From positions 124,001 to 188,000 of the forward strand of contig NZ_JAHPZX010000002.1 in NCBI RefSeq assembly GCF_021325795.1: 64,000 nt of DNA, in the 5' to 3' direction. The notes under the pieces are model-generated. The model did no database searches. It had not been told where the DNA came from and worked only from the letters and a program-made list of their open reading frames with translations. Below are positions 47,436 through 55,901 of the stretch, piece by piece (within the stretch, counting starts at the first letter, position 1; the number at the start of each line of letters is the position of its first letter). Source of the stretch: Bordetella sp. LUAb4. GTDB taxonomy: Bacteria > Pseudomonadota > Gammaproteobacteria > Burkholderiales > Burkholderiaceae_B. Both the position numbers and the translations under genes were made by a program.

Positions 47436-48698
47436 ATGAAAAATGCCGATCTGCAGTCCCGCCGCCTGGCCGCCACCCCGCGCGGCGTGGGAGTGATGTG
47501 TGACTTCTATGCCGCCCGCGCCGAAAACGCCACCATCTGGGACGTGGAAGGCCGCGAGTTCATCGACTTCGCCGCCGGCATCGCCGTGCTGAACACCGGC
47601 CATCGCCATCCGCGCGTCGCCGCCGCTATCGGCGCCCAGCTGGAAAGCTTCACCCACACGGCCTACCAGATCGTCCCCTACGAAAGCGTGGTAGCGCTGG
47701 CCGAACGCATCAATGCCGCGGCGCCCATCAAGGGCCCGGCCAAGACCGCCTTCTTCACCACTGGCGCCGAAGCCGTCGAAAACGCCGTCAAGATCGCCCG
47801 CGCCCACACCGGCCGTTCGGGTGTCATCGCCTTCGCCGGCGGCTTCCATGGCCGCACCATGATGACCCTGGCGCTGACCGGCAAGGTCCAGCCCTACAAA
47901 GCCGGTTTTGGACCATTTCCCGGCGAGGTCTACCACGTGCCCTTCCCCAGCACCTTGGGCAAGGTGACCCCGCAAGACTCGCTGGCCGCGATCAACCTGC
48001 TGTTCAAGGCGGACATCGACCCCAAGCGCGTGGCCGCCATCATCATCGAGCCGGTCCAGGGCGAAGGCGGCTTCAATGTCGCCCCCACCGAACTGATGCA
48101 GGGCCTGCGCGCCCTGTGCGACGAGCACGGCATCGTCCTCATCGCCGATGAAGTGCAGACCGGCTACGGCCGCACCGGCAAGCTGTTCTCCATGGAACAT
48201 CATGGCGTGCAGCCCGACCTGATCACCATGGCCAAGAGCCTGGCGGGCGGCATGCCCCTGTCCGCCGTCTGCGGCCGCGCCGAAGTGATGGACGCGCCGG
48301 CTCCCGGCGGCCTGGGCGGCACCTACGCGGGCAACCCCTTGTCGGTGGCCGCGGCGCATGCCGTGCTGGACGTGATCGCTGAAGAGAATTTGTGCGAACG
48401 TGCCGCCGCCCTGGGCGAGCGCCTGGTGGCCCGCCTGCGCGCCGCACAGAAGAAAAATTCCGGTATCGTCGATATCCGCGCCCAGGGCTCGATGGTTGCC
48501 ATCGAGCTGCGCAACGCCGCCGGCGAGCCGGATGCCGACGCCGTGCGCCGCGTACAGCAACGCGCACAGGAGCGCGGGCTGGTGCTGTTGAGCTGCGGCA
48601 TGTACGGCAACGTCATCCGCTTCCTGTATCCGCTGACCATTCCCGAAGCGCAATTCGAACGCGCCCTGGGTATTCTGGACGAGGCCCTGCAAGCATGA
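47436..48698 (+). CDS. gabT: 4-aminobutyrate aminotransferase
   Basis: A 420-residue class III PLP aminotransferase that converts GABA and 2-oxoglutarate to succinate semialdehyde and glutamate. Visible motifs are NTGHRHPRV, FFTTGAEAVENAVKIAR, FAGGFHGRTMM, the EPVQGEGGFNVAP stretch, and IADEVQTGYGRTGKLF followed by DLITMAKSLAGGMPLSAV with the PLP-binding Lys in AKSL. It is followed directly by gabD (ATGA overlap), giving the complete GABA shunt from GABA to succinate. Probable control by the divergent MocR-type regulator. Confidence 0.95.
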   Translation: MKNADLQSRRLAATPRGVGVMCDFYAARAENATIWDVEGREFIDFAAGIAVLNTGHRHPRVAAAIGAQLESFTHTAYQIVPYESVVALAERINAAAPIKGPAKTAFFTTGAEAVENAVKIARAHTGRSGVIAFAGGFHGRTMMTLALTGKVQPYKAGFGPFPGEVYHVPFPSTLGKVTPQDSLAAINLLFKADIDPKRVAAIIIEPVQGEGGFNVAPTELMQGLRALCDEHGIVLIADEVQTGYGRTGKLFSMEHHGVQPDLITMAKSLAGGMPLSAVCGRAEVMDAPAPGGLGGTYAGNPLSVAAAHAVLDVIAEENLCERAAALGERLVARLRAAQKKNSGIVDIRAQGSMVAIELRNAAGEPDADAVRRVQQRAQERGLVLLSCGMYGNVIRFLYPLTIPEAQFERALGILDEALQA

Positions 48699-50164
48699 AC
48701 GCCATTTCTCAAGCCATCGAACTGTCCCGCCCCGACCTGCTGCGCAACCGCGGCCTGATCAACGGCGAGTGGGTGGGCGCCGACAACGGCCGCACCTTGG
48801 CCGTGACGGATCCCGCCACCGGTGCCGAAGTCGGCAGCGTGCCCTATATGGGCCGCGCTGAAACCGAACGCGCCATCCAGGCCGCCGCCGCCGCCCTGCC
48901 CGCCTGGCGTGCCCGCACGGCCAAGGACCGCTCGGCCATCCTGCGCCGCTGGAATGACCTGATCCTGCAACACCAGCGCGACCTGGGCATGCTGATGACG
49001 CGCGAACAGGGCAAGCCCCTGGCTGAAGCACAGGGCGAAGTCGCCTATGCCGCGTCGTTCGTCGAATGGTTCGCTGAAGAAGCCAAGCGGGTGGATGGCG
49101 AAGTGCTGCAAGGCCAGCGCGCCGGCCAGCACATCGTCGTGCTGAAGCAACCGGTCGGCGTCTGCGCCGCCATCACGCCGTGGAATTTTCCGGCGGCGAT
49201 GATCACCCGCAAGGTCGGCCCGGCGCTGGCCGCCGGCTGCACCATGGTAGTCAAGCCCGCCGAGCTGACGCCGCTGACGGCGCTGGCCTTGGGCGTACTG
49301 GCAATCGAAGCCGGCATACCGGCCGGCGTGCTGCAGTTCGTCACCGGCGATGCGGTGGCCATCGGCCAGGCCATGTGCGAAAGCGATGTCGTGCGCAAGC
49401 TCAGCTTCACCGGCTCGACCAACGTCGGCCGCCTGTTGATGAGCCAGTGCGCGCCCACCATCAAGAAGCTGTCGCTGGAGCTGGGCGGCAATGCGCCGCT
49501 GATCGTGTTCGACGACGCCGATGTGGACCGCGCGGTCGAAGGCATCATCGCGTCGAAGTTCCGCAATGCCGGCCAGACCTGCGTGTGCGCCAACCGTATC
49601 TACGTGCAGGCAGGGATCTACGACCGCATCGTCGAGCGCTTGGTGGCCGCGGTAGGCGCCATGCGCGTGGGCAATGGCTTGGAGCCGGGCGTCACGCAAG
49701 GGCCCTTGATCAACGACAAGGCGGTCCAGAAAGTGCAACAGCACATCGATGACGCCCTGTCCCTCGGTGCCAAGGTCGCGGTGGGCGGCACGTCCAGTCC
49801 GCTGGGCGGGACCTTCTTCACGCCCACGGTACTGACCGGCGTGACGCAGGCCATGCGCGTGGCCCAGGAGGAAACTTTCGGGCCGATGGCGCCGCTGTTT
49901 CGCTTCGAGACCGAGGAAGAGGCAGTGGCCTTGGCCAACGATACCGAGTTCGGCCTGGCTGCCTATATCTTCACCGAGGATCGCCGGCGTATCTGGCGGG
50001 TCAGCGAGAACCTGGAAACCGGCATGGTCGGCGTCAACAGCGGCCTGATCTCCAACGAGGTCGCGCCCTTCGGCGGTGTCAAGCAATCCGGCCTGGGCCG
50101 CGAAGGTTCACGCCACGGGATCGAGGAGTATCTCGAAGCGAAGTACGTGTGCATGCAGGATTGA
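48695..50164 (+). CDS. gabD: succinate-semialdehyde dehydrogenase
   Basis: A 489-residue NAD(P)+-dependent aldehyde dehydrogenase that oxidises succinate semialdehyde to succinate. The catalytic Glu is in KLSLELGGNAPLIVF and the catalytic Cys in NAGQTCVCANRIYVQ; the cofactor loop is FTGSTNVGRLL. The length and the VCAN pattern after the catalytic Cys match GabD. The ATG at 48695 overlaps the gabT stop; the frame is open further upstream but only as an antiframe of gabT. After its stop (50165-50266) there is a GC-rich hairpin-forming stretch but no T-run. Confidence 0.95.
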   Translation: MNAISQAIELSRPDLLRNRGLINGEWVGADNGRTLAVTDPATGAEVGSVPYMGRAETERAIQAAAAALPAWRARTAKDRSAILRRWNDLILQHQRDLGMLMTREQGKPLAEAQGEVAYAASFVEWFAEEAKRVDGEVLQGQRAGQHIVVLKQPVGVCAAITPWNFPAAMITRKVGPALAAGCTMVVKPAELTPLTALALGVLAIEAGIPAGVLQFVTGDAVAIGQAMCESDVVRKLSFTGSTNVGRLLMSQCAPTIKKLSLELGGNAPLIVFDDADVDRAVEGIIASKFRNAGQTCVCANRIYVQAGIYDRIVERLVAAVGAMRVGNGLEPGVTQGPLINDKAVQKVQQHIDDALSLGAKVAVGGTSSPLGGTFFTPTVLTGVTQAMRVAQEETFGPMAPLFRFETEEEAVALANDTEFGLAAYIFTEDRRRIWRVSENLETGMVGVNSGLISNEVAPFGGVKQSGLGREGSRHGIEEYLEAKYVCMQD

Positions 50165-50266
50165 GGCGGGCACCAGCCGCGCGGGCGATATCCGCGCGGC
50201 ATGGCTGAAAACCGGCGCTGCCGCCATTGCCTTGATCGGCAGGCCGCCCAGCCTGGCGGCCGCCGT

Positions 50267-51043
50267 TCATGCTTGCTGCCGATCCGGCCCGAACGCCGAG
50301 GGGGGCTGCCCCAGGCGTTTGCGGAACATCGTCGAGAAAGCGGCCGGGCTGTCATAACCCAGCTCCAGTGCCACCGAGGTCACCGACTGCCCTTCCGCCA
50401 GGCGCGACAGCGCGGCCAGCAGGCAGGCCTGCTGGCGCCACTGGCCAAAAGCCATGCCAGTCTCCTGGCGGAACAGGCGGCTGAAGCTGCGTTCGCTCTT
50501 GTGCAGGCGTTGAGCCCAGTCCGATGGCAGGTCGCGTATGCCCGGCTGATGCAGGAAAGCGACGCACAACTCGGCCAAGGCGGGATGACGCGGCAGTGGC
50601 GCGAAGAACGGCAAGGACGGCGCGCGGGCGACCTCATGCAGGACCAAGCGCATCAAGGCGCCGTCGCGGCCTTTATGGTCATATTCCGCCGGCACATCGC
50701 TGCTGGCCAGCAGCAGTTGGCGCAACAGCGGCGACACCTTCAGCACCTCGCATTGTTCGCTCTTGCGCGGCACCGCCGCAGGCTCGATGTACAGGCTGCG
50801 CGTGGTCACGCCGACCATTCTTACGCGATGCGGCTTGCCGGCGGGGATCCACACGCCGCTATCGGGCGGCACCACCCAGGCACCATCGTCGGTGCCCACT
50901 TCCATCAGCCCCGTCGCGCCATAGAGAAACTGGGCGCGGCGATGGCTGTGGGTGTCCAGCAGCAGGCCATGCGGGTAGTCGGTACTGATAGCCAGAACCG
51001 GACGCGCCACGGCATCGACTGAATCCAGGAAAACGTTGCGCAT
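50267..51043 (-). CDS. AraC-family transcriptional regulator
   Basis: About 258 residues if the start is the ATG at 51043 (MRNVFLDSVD); the frame continues to 51160 with weaker N-terminal sequence, and no strong ribosome site decides. The N-terminal cupin sensor (HSHRRAQFLYGATGLMEVGTDDGAWVVPP and IPAGKPHRVRMVG) is followed by a C-terminal AraC domain with two helix-turn-helix motifs (SERSFSRLFRQETGMAFGQWRQQ and SVALELGYDSPAAFSTMFRKRLG). It is convergent with gabD and divergent from the TSUP gene (287 bp, no other signal seen), which may be its target. Confidence 0.88.
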   Translation of the reverse strand: MRNVFLDSVDAVARPVLAISTDYPHGLLLDTHSHRRAQFLYGATGLMEVGTDDGAWVVPPDSGVWIPAGKPHRVRMVGVTTRSLYIEPAAVPRKSEQCEVLKVSPLLRQLLLASSDVPAEYDHKGRDGALMRLVLHEVARAPSLPFFAPLPRHPALAELCVAFLHQPGIRDLPSDWAQRLHKSERSFSRLFRQETGMAFGQWRQQACLLAALSRLAEGQSVTSVALELGYDSPAAFSTMFRKRLGQPPSAFGPDRQQA

Positions 51044-51330
51044 TCGATGCAAAAAGGGAATGGCTGAAAGTCGAGCATTATCGGCTGAGCCGAGTCGGGG
51101 GACAAATCGAATGCCACGGATGGACGCGCCGCATGGGATTGCGTTCATCCCCCCGGGCACCTTGCCGAGGTGGATCGACCATGGCCAGGAGGCGGGAGAA
51201 GTACAAGAGGCCGGAGATGTAGGTTGAGCCCAATGGCCGAAACTCGAACATTGACGACATATTCTCGCAAGCCAGCCAGTCGCTCATTACGTAAGCTCAA
51301 GGTTGTCTCCCATAACGGTGCTTGCCATCC

Positions 51331-52233
51331 ATGTCGCTTTATTTACTTTTGGCCGTCTTCGGCTGCCTGGCCGGCGTGACGACCGTCCTGTTCGGCTTTG
51401 GTGGTGGCTTTGTCGTCGTGCCCTTGTTGTACAAGCTGCTGACCTTGACCCATCCGCCCGGCAGTCCGGCGGCCACGGCGGCGATGCAGATCGCGGTGGC
51501 CACGTCCACGTGCGTAATGATCTTCGGCGCGGCGATGGCGACCAGGCGGCATCAGCGGGCGGGCAATATCGAATGGGCGCGGGTGCGGCCACTGCTGATG
51601 CCCATTGCGATCGGCGCGGCCGGTGGCGCGGCGGCCGCCACCTTGGTGGACGGCGACAGCTTGCGCTGGGCTTTTGCCGCCTACCTGGCGCTGACGATCC
51701 TGGATTGCGTCTTGCGCCCTGGTTTCATGGCCCGGCCGGTGGTGGCGGCCGGACATGCCCGCGCAGGATCGGACACCCGCAACGGATTCAACAGCGGCCT
51801 CAATACACGCATGCGGTCGAGCAGCCACCCGAACATGCGCCTTCGTTCGGTCATCGGCCCCGACACGGTGGTTGGCGTAATCATCGGCGTGATCGCCGCC
51901 TTCCTGGGCGTTGGCGGCAGCGTCATGACCGTGCCGCTGATGCGGCGTCGCGGCGTCGACATGACGCGCGCCACGGCCATGGCGAATCCCCTGTCCCTGC
52001 CGGTTGCCCTTGCTGGCGCGGCTGCTTACGTCGTGCTCGCGTGGCAGGCTCCGGCGCTGGGCGCATGGCATATCGGCTACGTCGACCTGCGGGCGCTCTT
52101 GATCCTGATTGCAGGTTCCTGGCTGGGCATCCGCCTGACCAGCCCCTTCATCGGCAAGGTCCCCGATCGCGTTCACGCACGCGTCTATGTGGGCTTGCTG
52201 GTACTCGTGCTGGTAGCGATGCTTATGCGCTGA
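51331..52233 (+). CDS. TSUP-family (TauE/SafE) membrane permease
   Basis: A 300-residue inner-membrane protein with about eight hydrophobic helices in two halves, each starting with a glycine-rich helix (FGFGGGFVVVPLL and FLGVGGSVMTVPLM), the TSUP signature. The family moves sulfite, sulfoacetate or related anions out of or into the cell. The halves are joined by an unusually long polar loop (about residues 135-180, MARPVVAAGHARAGSDTRNG and following). ATG at 51331 is preferred to a TTG 9 nt upstream. Possibly controlled by the divergent AraC gene. Confidence 0.9.
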   Translation: MSLYLLLAVFGCLAGVTTVLFGFGGGFVVVPLLYKLLTLTHPPGSPAATAAMQIAVATSTCVMIFGAAMATRRHQRAGNIEWARVRPLLMPIAIGAAGGAAAATLVDGDSLRWAFAAYLALTILDCVLRPGFMARPVVAAGHARAGSDTRNGFNSGLNTRMRSSSHPNMRLRSVIGPDTVVGVIIGVIAAFLGVGGSVMTVPLMRRRGVDMTRATAMANPLSLPVALAGAAAYVVLAWQAPALGAWHIGYVDLRALLILIAGSWLGIRLTSPFIGKVPDRVHARVYVGLLVLVLVAMLMR

Positions 52234-52417
52234 ATGACCCTCTGCCCTGCGAGTCTCGCCGCACATCTTGCCGCGTAAAAAGGCGCTGGGCGGATCTAAC
52301 CCTACCAGTGCCATCTTTGGCACGTCACCAGGGAATCGTTTAGGGGTAACCGACACCAACTGCTCCGTACGCTGTTATCTACCTCGTCCGACAAGGACAT
52401 AACAGATTGGAGCCAGC

Positions 52418-52843
52418 ATGAGTGATCTGAAAAATTCCGTTGACCCATCCGACCGGCCTGCGCAAAATGACGACATGCGCCTTGATCATCTGGAAAACCG
52501 CGTCGACACCATAGATACCCGCCTCGGCCGTATCGAAGGCGACGTCGCGACCATCAAAAACGATGTGTCCTCGCTAAAGACGGATGTCACCTCACTGAAG
52601 ACGGATGTTTCATCGCTGAAGTCAGACACCTCATCGCTACGAGTTGCGGTGGCCGGTCTTGACGCAAAGATGGACATTTTCAAACTGCGTCAGGACATCG
52701 AAAAGTCGCACACTGATATTTACAAGTGGATTGCCACGCTTCTCATCATGGTGGTCGGCATATATATAAGTGTGCAAAAGATAAATCCACAGCTCCCAGC
52801 ACCCGTGCCGGCGCAGCACAGCGGCCAGCAGTCCGCGGAATAA
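52418..52843 (+). CDS. small coiled-coil protein with C-terminal membrane anchor
   Basis: A 141-residue protein of unknown function. Residues 20-85 form a heptad coiled coil in which SLKTDV-type heptads (VSSLKTDVTSLKTDVSSLK) repeat about four times, mirrored by 21-bp direct DNA repeats at 52567-52630. A transmembrane helix follows at about 109-126 (WIATLLIMVVGIYISV), then a short Pro/Gln-rich tail. The layout suggests a tail-anchored protein with its coiled coil in the cytoplasm. GGAG 8 nt upstream supports the ATG. An inverted repeat CTGTTAT/ATAACAG (52372-52405) lies just before the ribosome site. Confidence 0.75.
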   Translation: MSDLKNSVDPSDRPAQNDDMRLDHLENRVDTIDTRLGRIEGDVATIKNDVSSLKTDVTSLKTDVSSLKSDTSSLRVAVAGLDAKMDIFKLRQDIEKSHTDIYKWIATLLIMVVGIYISVQKINPQLPAPVPAQHSGQQSAE

Positions 52844-52895
52844 TTACACGCCCTCTCCAACCAGCCTTAAGTCTGAGCCTCGCATGTCGTAAACC

Positions 52896-53441
52896 ATGGG
52901 ACATACGACCACGAGGCTTGAGAACTTGGACTTCAATACTTTCGCCGAGCTATCCCAAGCTTTCACCGGCCCTTGCGTTGCATTGGGCGGCGCATTTATC
53001 GCGGCAGCCAGCCTGCGCGTGTCGCGCAGCAAGTCACAGCGTGACCTGTTCGACAAGCGTCTCTCCATCTACAACAGTGTGAGCGATGCGCTGGCCTCGG
53101 GCTGGGTCACGGGCGTGATCACATTGGAACAATCGCGCCAATTCCTTGCCGGCATGCGGCAGGCCGAGTTGATGTTCGGCGACGCGCGCATCGATACGTT
53201 TCTGAAGCATATGCGCGACGAAGTCATGCAGCTTCTCGTCCTGGAAAATCTGGAAGAGGAAATGATCCGCCGCCGCCGCATCATCGAAGGCCGCATCCAT
53301 CCCAACGGCCGTCTCAGGGACGATGACCTGCGCGTCGTCTCCCATATGGACTACCCCTGGATGATGCCCATGGCTGTCCTGTGGAATGCCCGCGAAGAAT
53401 GGCACGAGCTGACCGTGGACTACTTCAAGCTCGCCCGTTGA
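52896..53441 (+). CDS. hypothetical protein with N-terminal membrane segment
   Basis: A 181-residue protein I do not recognise. Residues about 20-42 are hydrophobic (FTGPCVALGGAFIAAASLRV), probably one membrane helix, followed by a helical, charged cytoplasmic region with a conserved-looking DLFDKRLSIYNSVSDAL segment and a C-terminal WMMPMAVLWNAREEWHEL. The DLFDKRLxIY motif resembles short membrane proteins annotated only as hypothetical in many proteobacteria. No ribosome site is obvious. It starts 52 bp after the coiled-coil gene. Confidence 0.6.
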   Translation: MGHTTTRLENLDFNTFAELSQAFTGPCVALGGAFIAAASLRVSRSKSQRDLFDKRLSIYNSVSDALASGWVTGVITLEQSRQFLAGMRQAELMFGDARIDTFLKHMRDEVMQLLVLENLEEEMIRRRRIIEGRIHPNGRLRDDDLRVVSHMDYPWMMPMAVLWNAREEWHELTVDYFKLAR

Positions 53442-53459
53442 GCGGTGCGTCCGCTAGCC

Positions 53460-53640
53460 CAAGCTGCGTAACAAAGCTACTTAACAAAGCTACTTAACAA
53501 AGCTACTTAACAAAGCTACTTAACAAAGCTGCCTACGAGGCTGCGTAATAAACCTGCCTGAGCAAAGCTCCTTAAGCGAAGCTCCCTAAGCGGGGCTACT
53601 AGGCGGAGCACCTTAAGCGAAGCTACCCCCGCGAAGCTAT
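53460..53640. repeat. 13-bp tandem repeat array with degenerate flank
   Basis: Four perfect 13-bp units CAAAGCTACTTAA lie at 53472-53523, preceded by one partial unit and followed by about nine degenerate units (AGCGAAGCTCCCT-like) to about 53640. No spacers are present and no gene is supported in any frame. The array fills most of the 308-bp gap after the hypothetical gene at 52896 and ends about 75 bp before the LexA box. Confidence 0.9.
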
Positions 53641-53716
53641 CGCCGGATCTGCTCATCAGGACAACGATGGACCTTTCATTTGTATCCGGGACCCGACAAA
53701 GTCCCAACGCCAGATA

Positions 53717-53736
53717 TACTGTTTTTATGTACAGTA
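53717..53736. promoter_or_regulatory. LexA (SOS) box upstream of a 110-residue unknown protein
   Basis: TACTGT-N8-ACAGTA (CTGT at 53719-53722, ACAG at 53731-53734) is a full match to the LexA consensus CTGT-N8-ACAG with extended flanks. It overlaps a plausible -10 (TATACT, 53715-53720) whose -35 would be CCGACA at 53693-53698, so LexA would block the promoter. The ATG of the next gene is 14 bp downstream. Confidence 0.85.
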
Positions 53737-53749
53737 TTTTGACATTGCG

Positions 53750-54082
53750 ATGCCCTTCCGTCCTCCCCTCACTTCTGCTGACTTGGCCAAGATCCGCGCC
53801 CGCTATGAAGCCTCGTCGGACCGGGCACCTTGCGCCTATCAAGACATTGTCGTCTGGGAAGACATCCTCGCATTGCTTCACGAAATCAAACGCCTACGCG
53901 CCCTGGCCCTGACCGCCCACCAACTGCGGGACAGCCTCAAGAAACCGAACAGCTGCCTGGACGGCGTCTGGGAAGATTTCAGAAACGCCCTTGCCATGGA
54001 ACCCTGTGTCGCGGAACTGGGCGATCTCAAAATCGAATTGCTAGGCCCCGGAAAGCGACGCGCCAATCCCAAGCAAACATAA
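53750..54082 (+). CDS. hypothetical protein, probably SOS-regulated
   Basis: A 110-residue protein without recognisable domain. The sequence is mostly helical: SADLAKIRARYEASSD, a DIVVWEDILALLHEIKRLRALALT amphipathic helix and a DGVWEDFRNALAME segment. No signal peptide or membrane helix is seen. The ATG at 53750 lies 14 bp after a strong LexA box, so the 5' leader is short and expression should rise on DNA damage. It stands alone, with a 198-bp gap to the fic gene. Codon use is close to that of neighbours, with more A/T than the core genes. Confidence 0.65.
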   Translation: MPFRPPLTSADLAKIRARYEASSDRAPCAYQDIVVWEDILALLHEIKRLRALALTAHQLRDSLKKPNSCLDGVWEDFRNALAMEPCVAELGDLKIELLGPGKRRANPKQT

Positions 54083-54196
54083 GTTCTTGACCGACCTGCT
54101 TCCGCGAATAAATGGAATTGTTCGGTTAGCGAAGCTTCCAAAAAGCCTGGCATGCTCTCTGGCCCCCCCTTCTAGTAGCAATCCCTCTTCCGCTAG

Positions 54197-54270
54197 GCAG
54201 AAAAACTGAATAAAATCTGCAGCAAAACCATGAAACTGAACAAAAACTGTTAATTCTGAACTTTTTCTGC
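54197..54270. repeat. inverted and phased short repeats upstream of the fic gene
   Basis: GCAGAAAAA (54197-54205) and its complement TTTTTCTGC (54262-54270) enclose an AT-rich stretch with three CTGAA copies at 54206, 54236 and 54256 (spacings 30 and 20 bp, about whole helical turns). It ends 10 bp before the fic start codon. It looks like an operator or promoter region for fic; pattern evidence only. Confidence 0.45.
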
Positions 54271-54280
54271 GCGAATTCGC

Positions 54281-55786
54281 ATGATCGGACCCCTACCGCA
54301 AAACGAGATCGGCTACGGACATGTCATCCGCGAACTCAAGCTTCGCGTGACACCGTGTCAACTACCTGCTCAGCTTGATCCAAGCACGCGGACTGTCCAG
54401 ACACGAGACGGGCGCCTGCATGTCCCCCCCACTGTAGCCCCGGAAAGCGCCGATCCCCTGGCGCATCTGGAATTCGCGCTGAAACACCAGGGGGTTGAAC
54501 TCGACATAGTTCGGGCAGCATGCGCTGTCCTTCCGCCTGAACGCGTTCAGGCCCGTCTTCAGGACACCCCGAATGGGAAGCACACCCGACTAATCGGAGC
54601 GCTGTTCGAAGCCTTCACAGGTGCGGACTTGGAGGCCCCGAAGCCCAGAGCGAAATATGTCGAGCTATTCGACCCCACCGCCTACATCTCTGGCCCAGCC
54701 CGCAAACAACCCAAGTTCCGAGTGAACTTCAATGGCATTGGTGACCTCAACCTCTGTCCCGCCATTCGCCGGACGCCAGAACTAGAAGCGCTTCTCGCTC
54801 GCGATATCTTCGGCGACCTTTGCGCATTCGTTGAGTCGGTGGGGGGAGCTCAAAATCTGGATCGCGCACTCGGTTGGGCCTATCTCGACGAGACGCGCGG
54901 GTCGTTCGCCATAGAGCGCGAAGCACCATCCGAAGACAGGGCCCGCCGTTTCGCGCAAATTTTGCACGGCGCGCATGATGGCCGCCCGCTTTCGGAGGAT
55001 TACCTCACCGAATTGCAGCGGGCGACAATCCCGAACCCGATGGCGCAAGCCGTTTCTTTTCGGCACCAGCAGAACTGGCTACAACAAGGTGGGCACGCGC
55101 GCGCATTCAATATCAGCTATCTACCGCCACCACCTGAAGAGGTTTATCCGCTGATGGAAGCCCTGATGGGGTTCGCCAACGCGGCAGACATGATCGATCC
55201 CCTTCTCAAAGCTTTTCTGGTCTCGTTCGCGTTTGTTTTCATCCATCCGTTCATGGACGGCAATGGCCGTATATCGCGCTTTCTCGTACACCATGGTCTC
55301 TGCCGGTCCCGCAAACTTGAGCAGGGACTTATCTTGCCGATATCAGTTGCCATGTCCGAACATGAAGGCGAATACCTTTCTGCACTGGAAAGCGTATCCA
55401 AGCCCATTCGCGACTTATGGGAAGTGACGGTCATCGACGATGACAATATCGACGCGCAATTCAAGGGCAGCAGTTCGCCATATCGCTACTGGGACGCAAC
55501 GAAGTGTATGGAATTTGGGTTACGGATGACCCATTACGCTCTGGATACGACGCTGATCAAAGAAACCGATTTTCTCAAGCGTTTCGACATTGTCCGTTCT
55601 TACATCAATTCGCGTTACGACCTGATGGACAAGGACCTGCACGCCCTGATCCGAATGGCGCACAGCAACGGTGGAACGCTCTCGCTAAATCGTCGCAAGC
55701 AATACCTCTATCGAGTCCCCGAAGAAACGATCGACGCAATAGAAGCCGAAGTCCAAAAAGTTTTCTTTGCCGAGACAGAGGGGTAA
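54281..55786 (+). CDS. Fic-domain protein (predicted AMPylase)
   Basis: A 501-residue protein whose Fic core (about residues 290-360) has the complete catalytic motif HPFMDGNGRISR, so transfer of AMP (or another nucleotide moiety) to target proteins is expected. An N-terminal helical region contains GSFAIERE, which resembles the (S/T)xxxE(G/N) inhibitory helix of class II Fic proteins but has Arg after Glu. The C-terminal part (about 430-500) ends in a helical, winged-helix-like segment (LIRMAHSNGGTLSLNRRKQYL). No antitoxin-like gene adjoins it. The start has no ribosome site and could be leaderless. Lower GC than the core genes suggests acquisition. Confidence 0.85.
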   Translation: MIGPLPQNEIGYGHVIRELKLRVTPCQLPAQLDPSTRTVQTRDGRLHVPPTVAPESADPLAHLEFALKHQGVELDIVRAACAVLPPERVQARLQDTPNGKHTRLIGALFEAFTGADLEAPKPRAKYVELFDPTAYISGPARKQPKFRVNFNGIGDLNLCPAIRRTPELEALLARDIFGDLCAFVESVGGAQNLDRALGWAYLDETRGSFAIEREAPSEDRARRFAQILHGAHDGRPLSEDYLTELQRATIPNPMAQAVSFRHQQNWLQQGGHARAFNISYLPPPPEEVYPLMEALMGFANAADMIDPLLKAFLVSFAFVFIHPFMDGNGRISRFLVHHGLCRSRKLEQGLILPISVAMSEHEGEYLSALESVSKPIRDLWEVTVIDDDNIDAQFKGSSSPYRYWDATKCMEFGLRMTHYALDTTLIKETDFLKRFDIVRSYINSRYDLMDKDLHALIRMAHSNGGTLSLNRRKQYLYRVPEETIDAIEAEVQKVFFAETEG

Positions 55787-55901
55787 GCAAGGAAATGTCA
55801 TGCGGAACAAGAGGACCAGCCCATATATCCTGATCTCATCGCTGTTCGACGAATCTGACGGAGGAGGCCGCCTCGTCGCCCCTGGACCGAGGCGCGAAGC
55901 C

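Noticed and set aside
48392-48694. An earlier start for gabD, 101 codons upstream
   Set aside because: The extension overlaps gabT in another frame and is Arg/Pro-rich; the ATGA overlap at 48695 begins the conserved GabD N-terminus.
53472-53523. Regular repeats suggesting a CRISPR array
   Set aside because: The 13-bp units are directly adjacent without spacers and no cas genes are present.
53516-53881. A 121-codon minus-strand frame across the tandem array and LexA box
   Set aside because: Its N-terminal half lies opposite the SOS-regulated gene and its C-terminal half is translated repeat; a gene running over a strong LexA box in antisense is less likely than the plus-strand gene.
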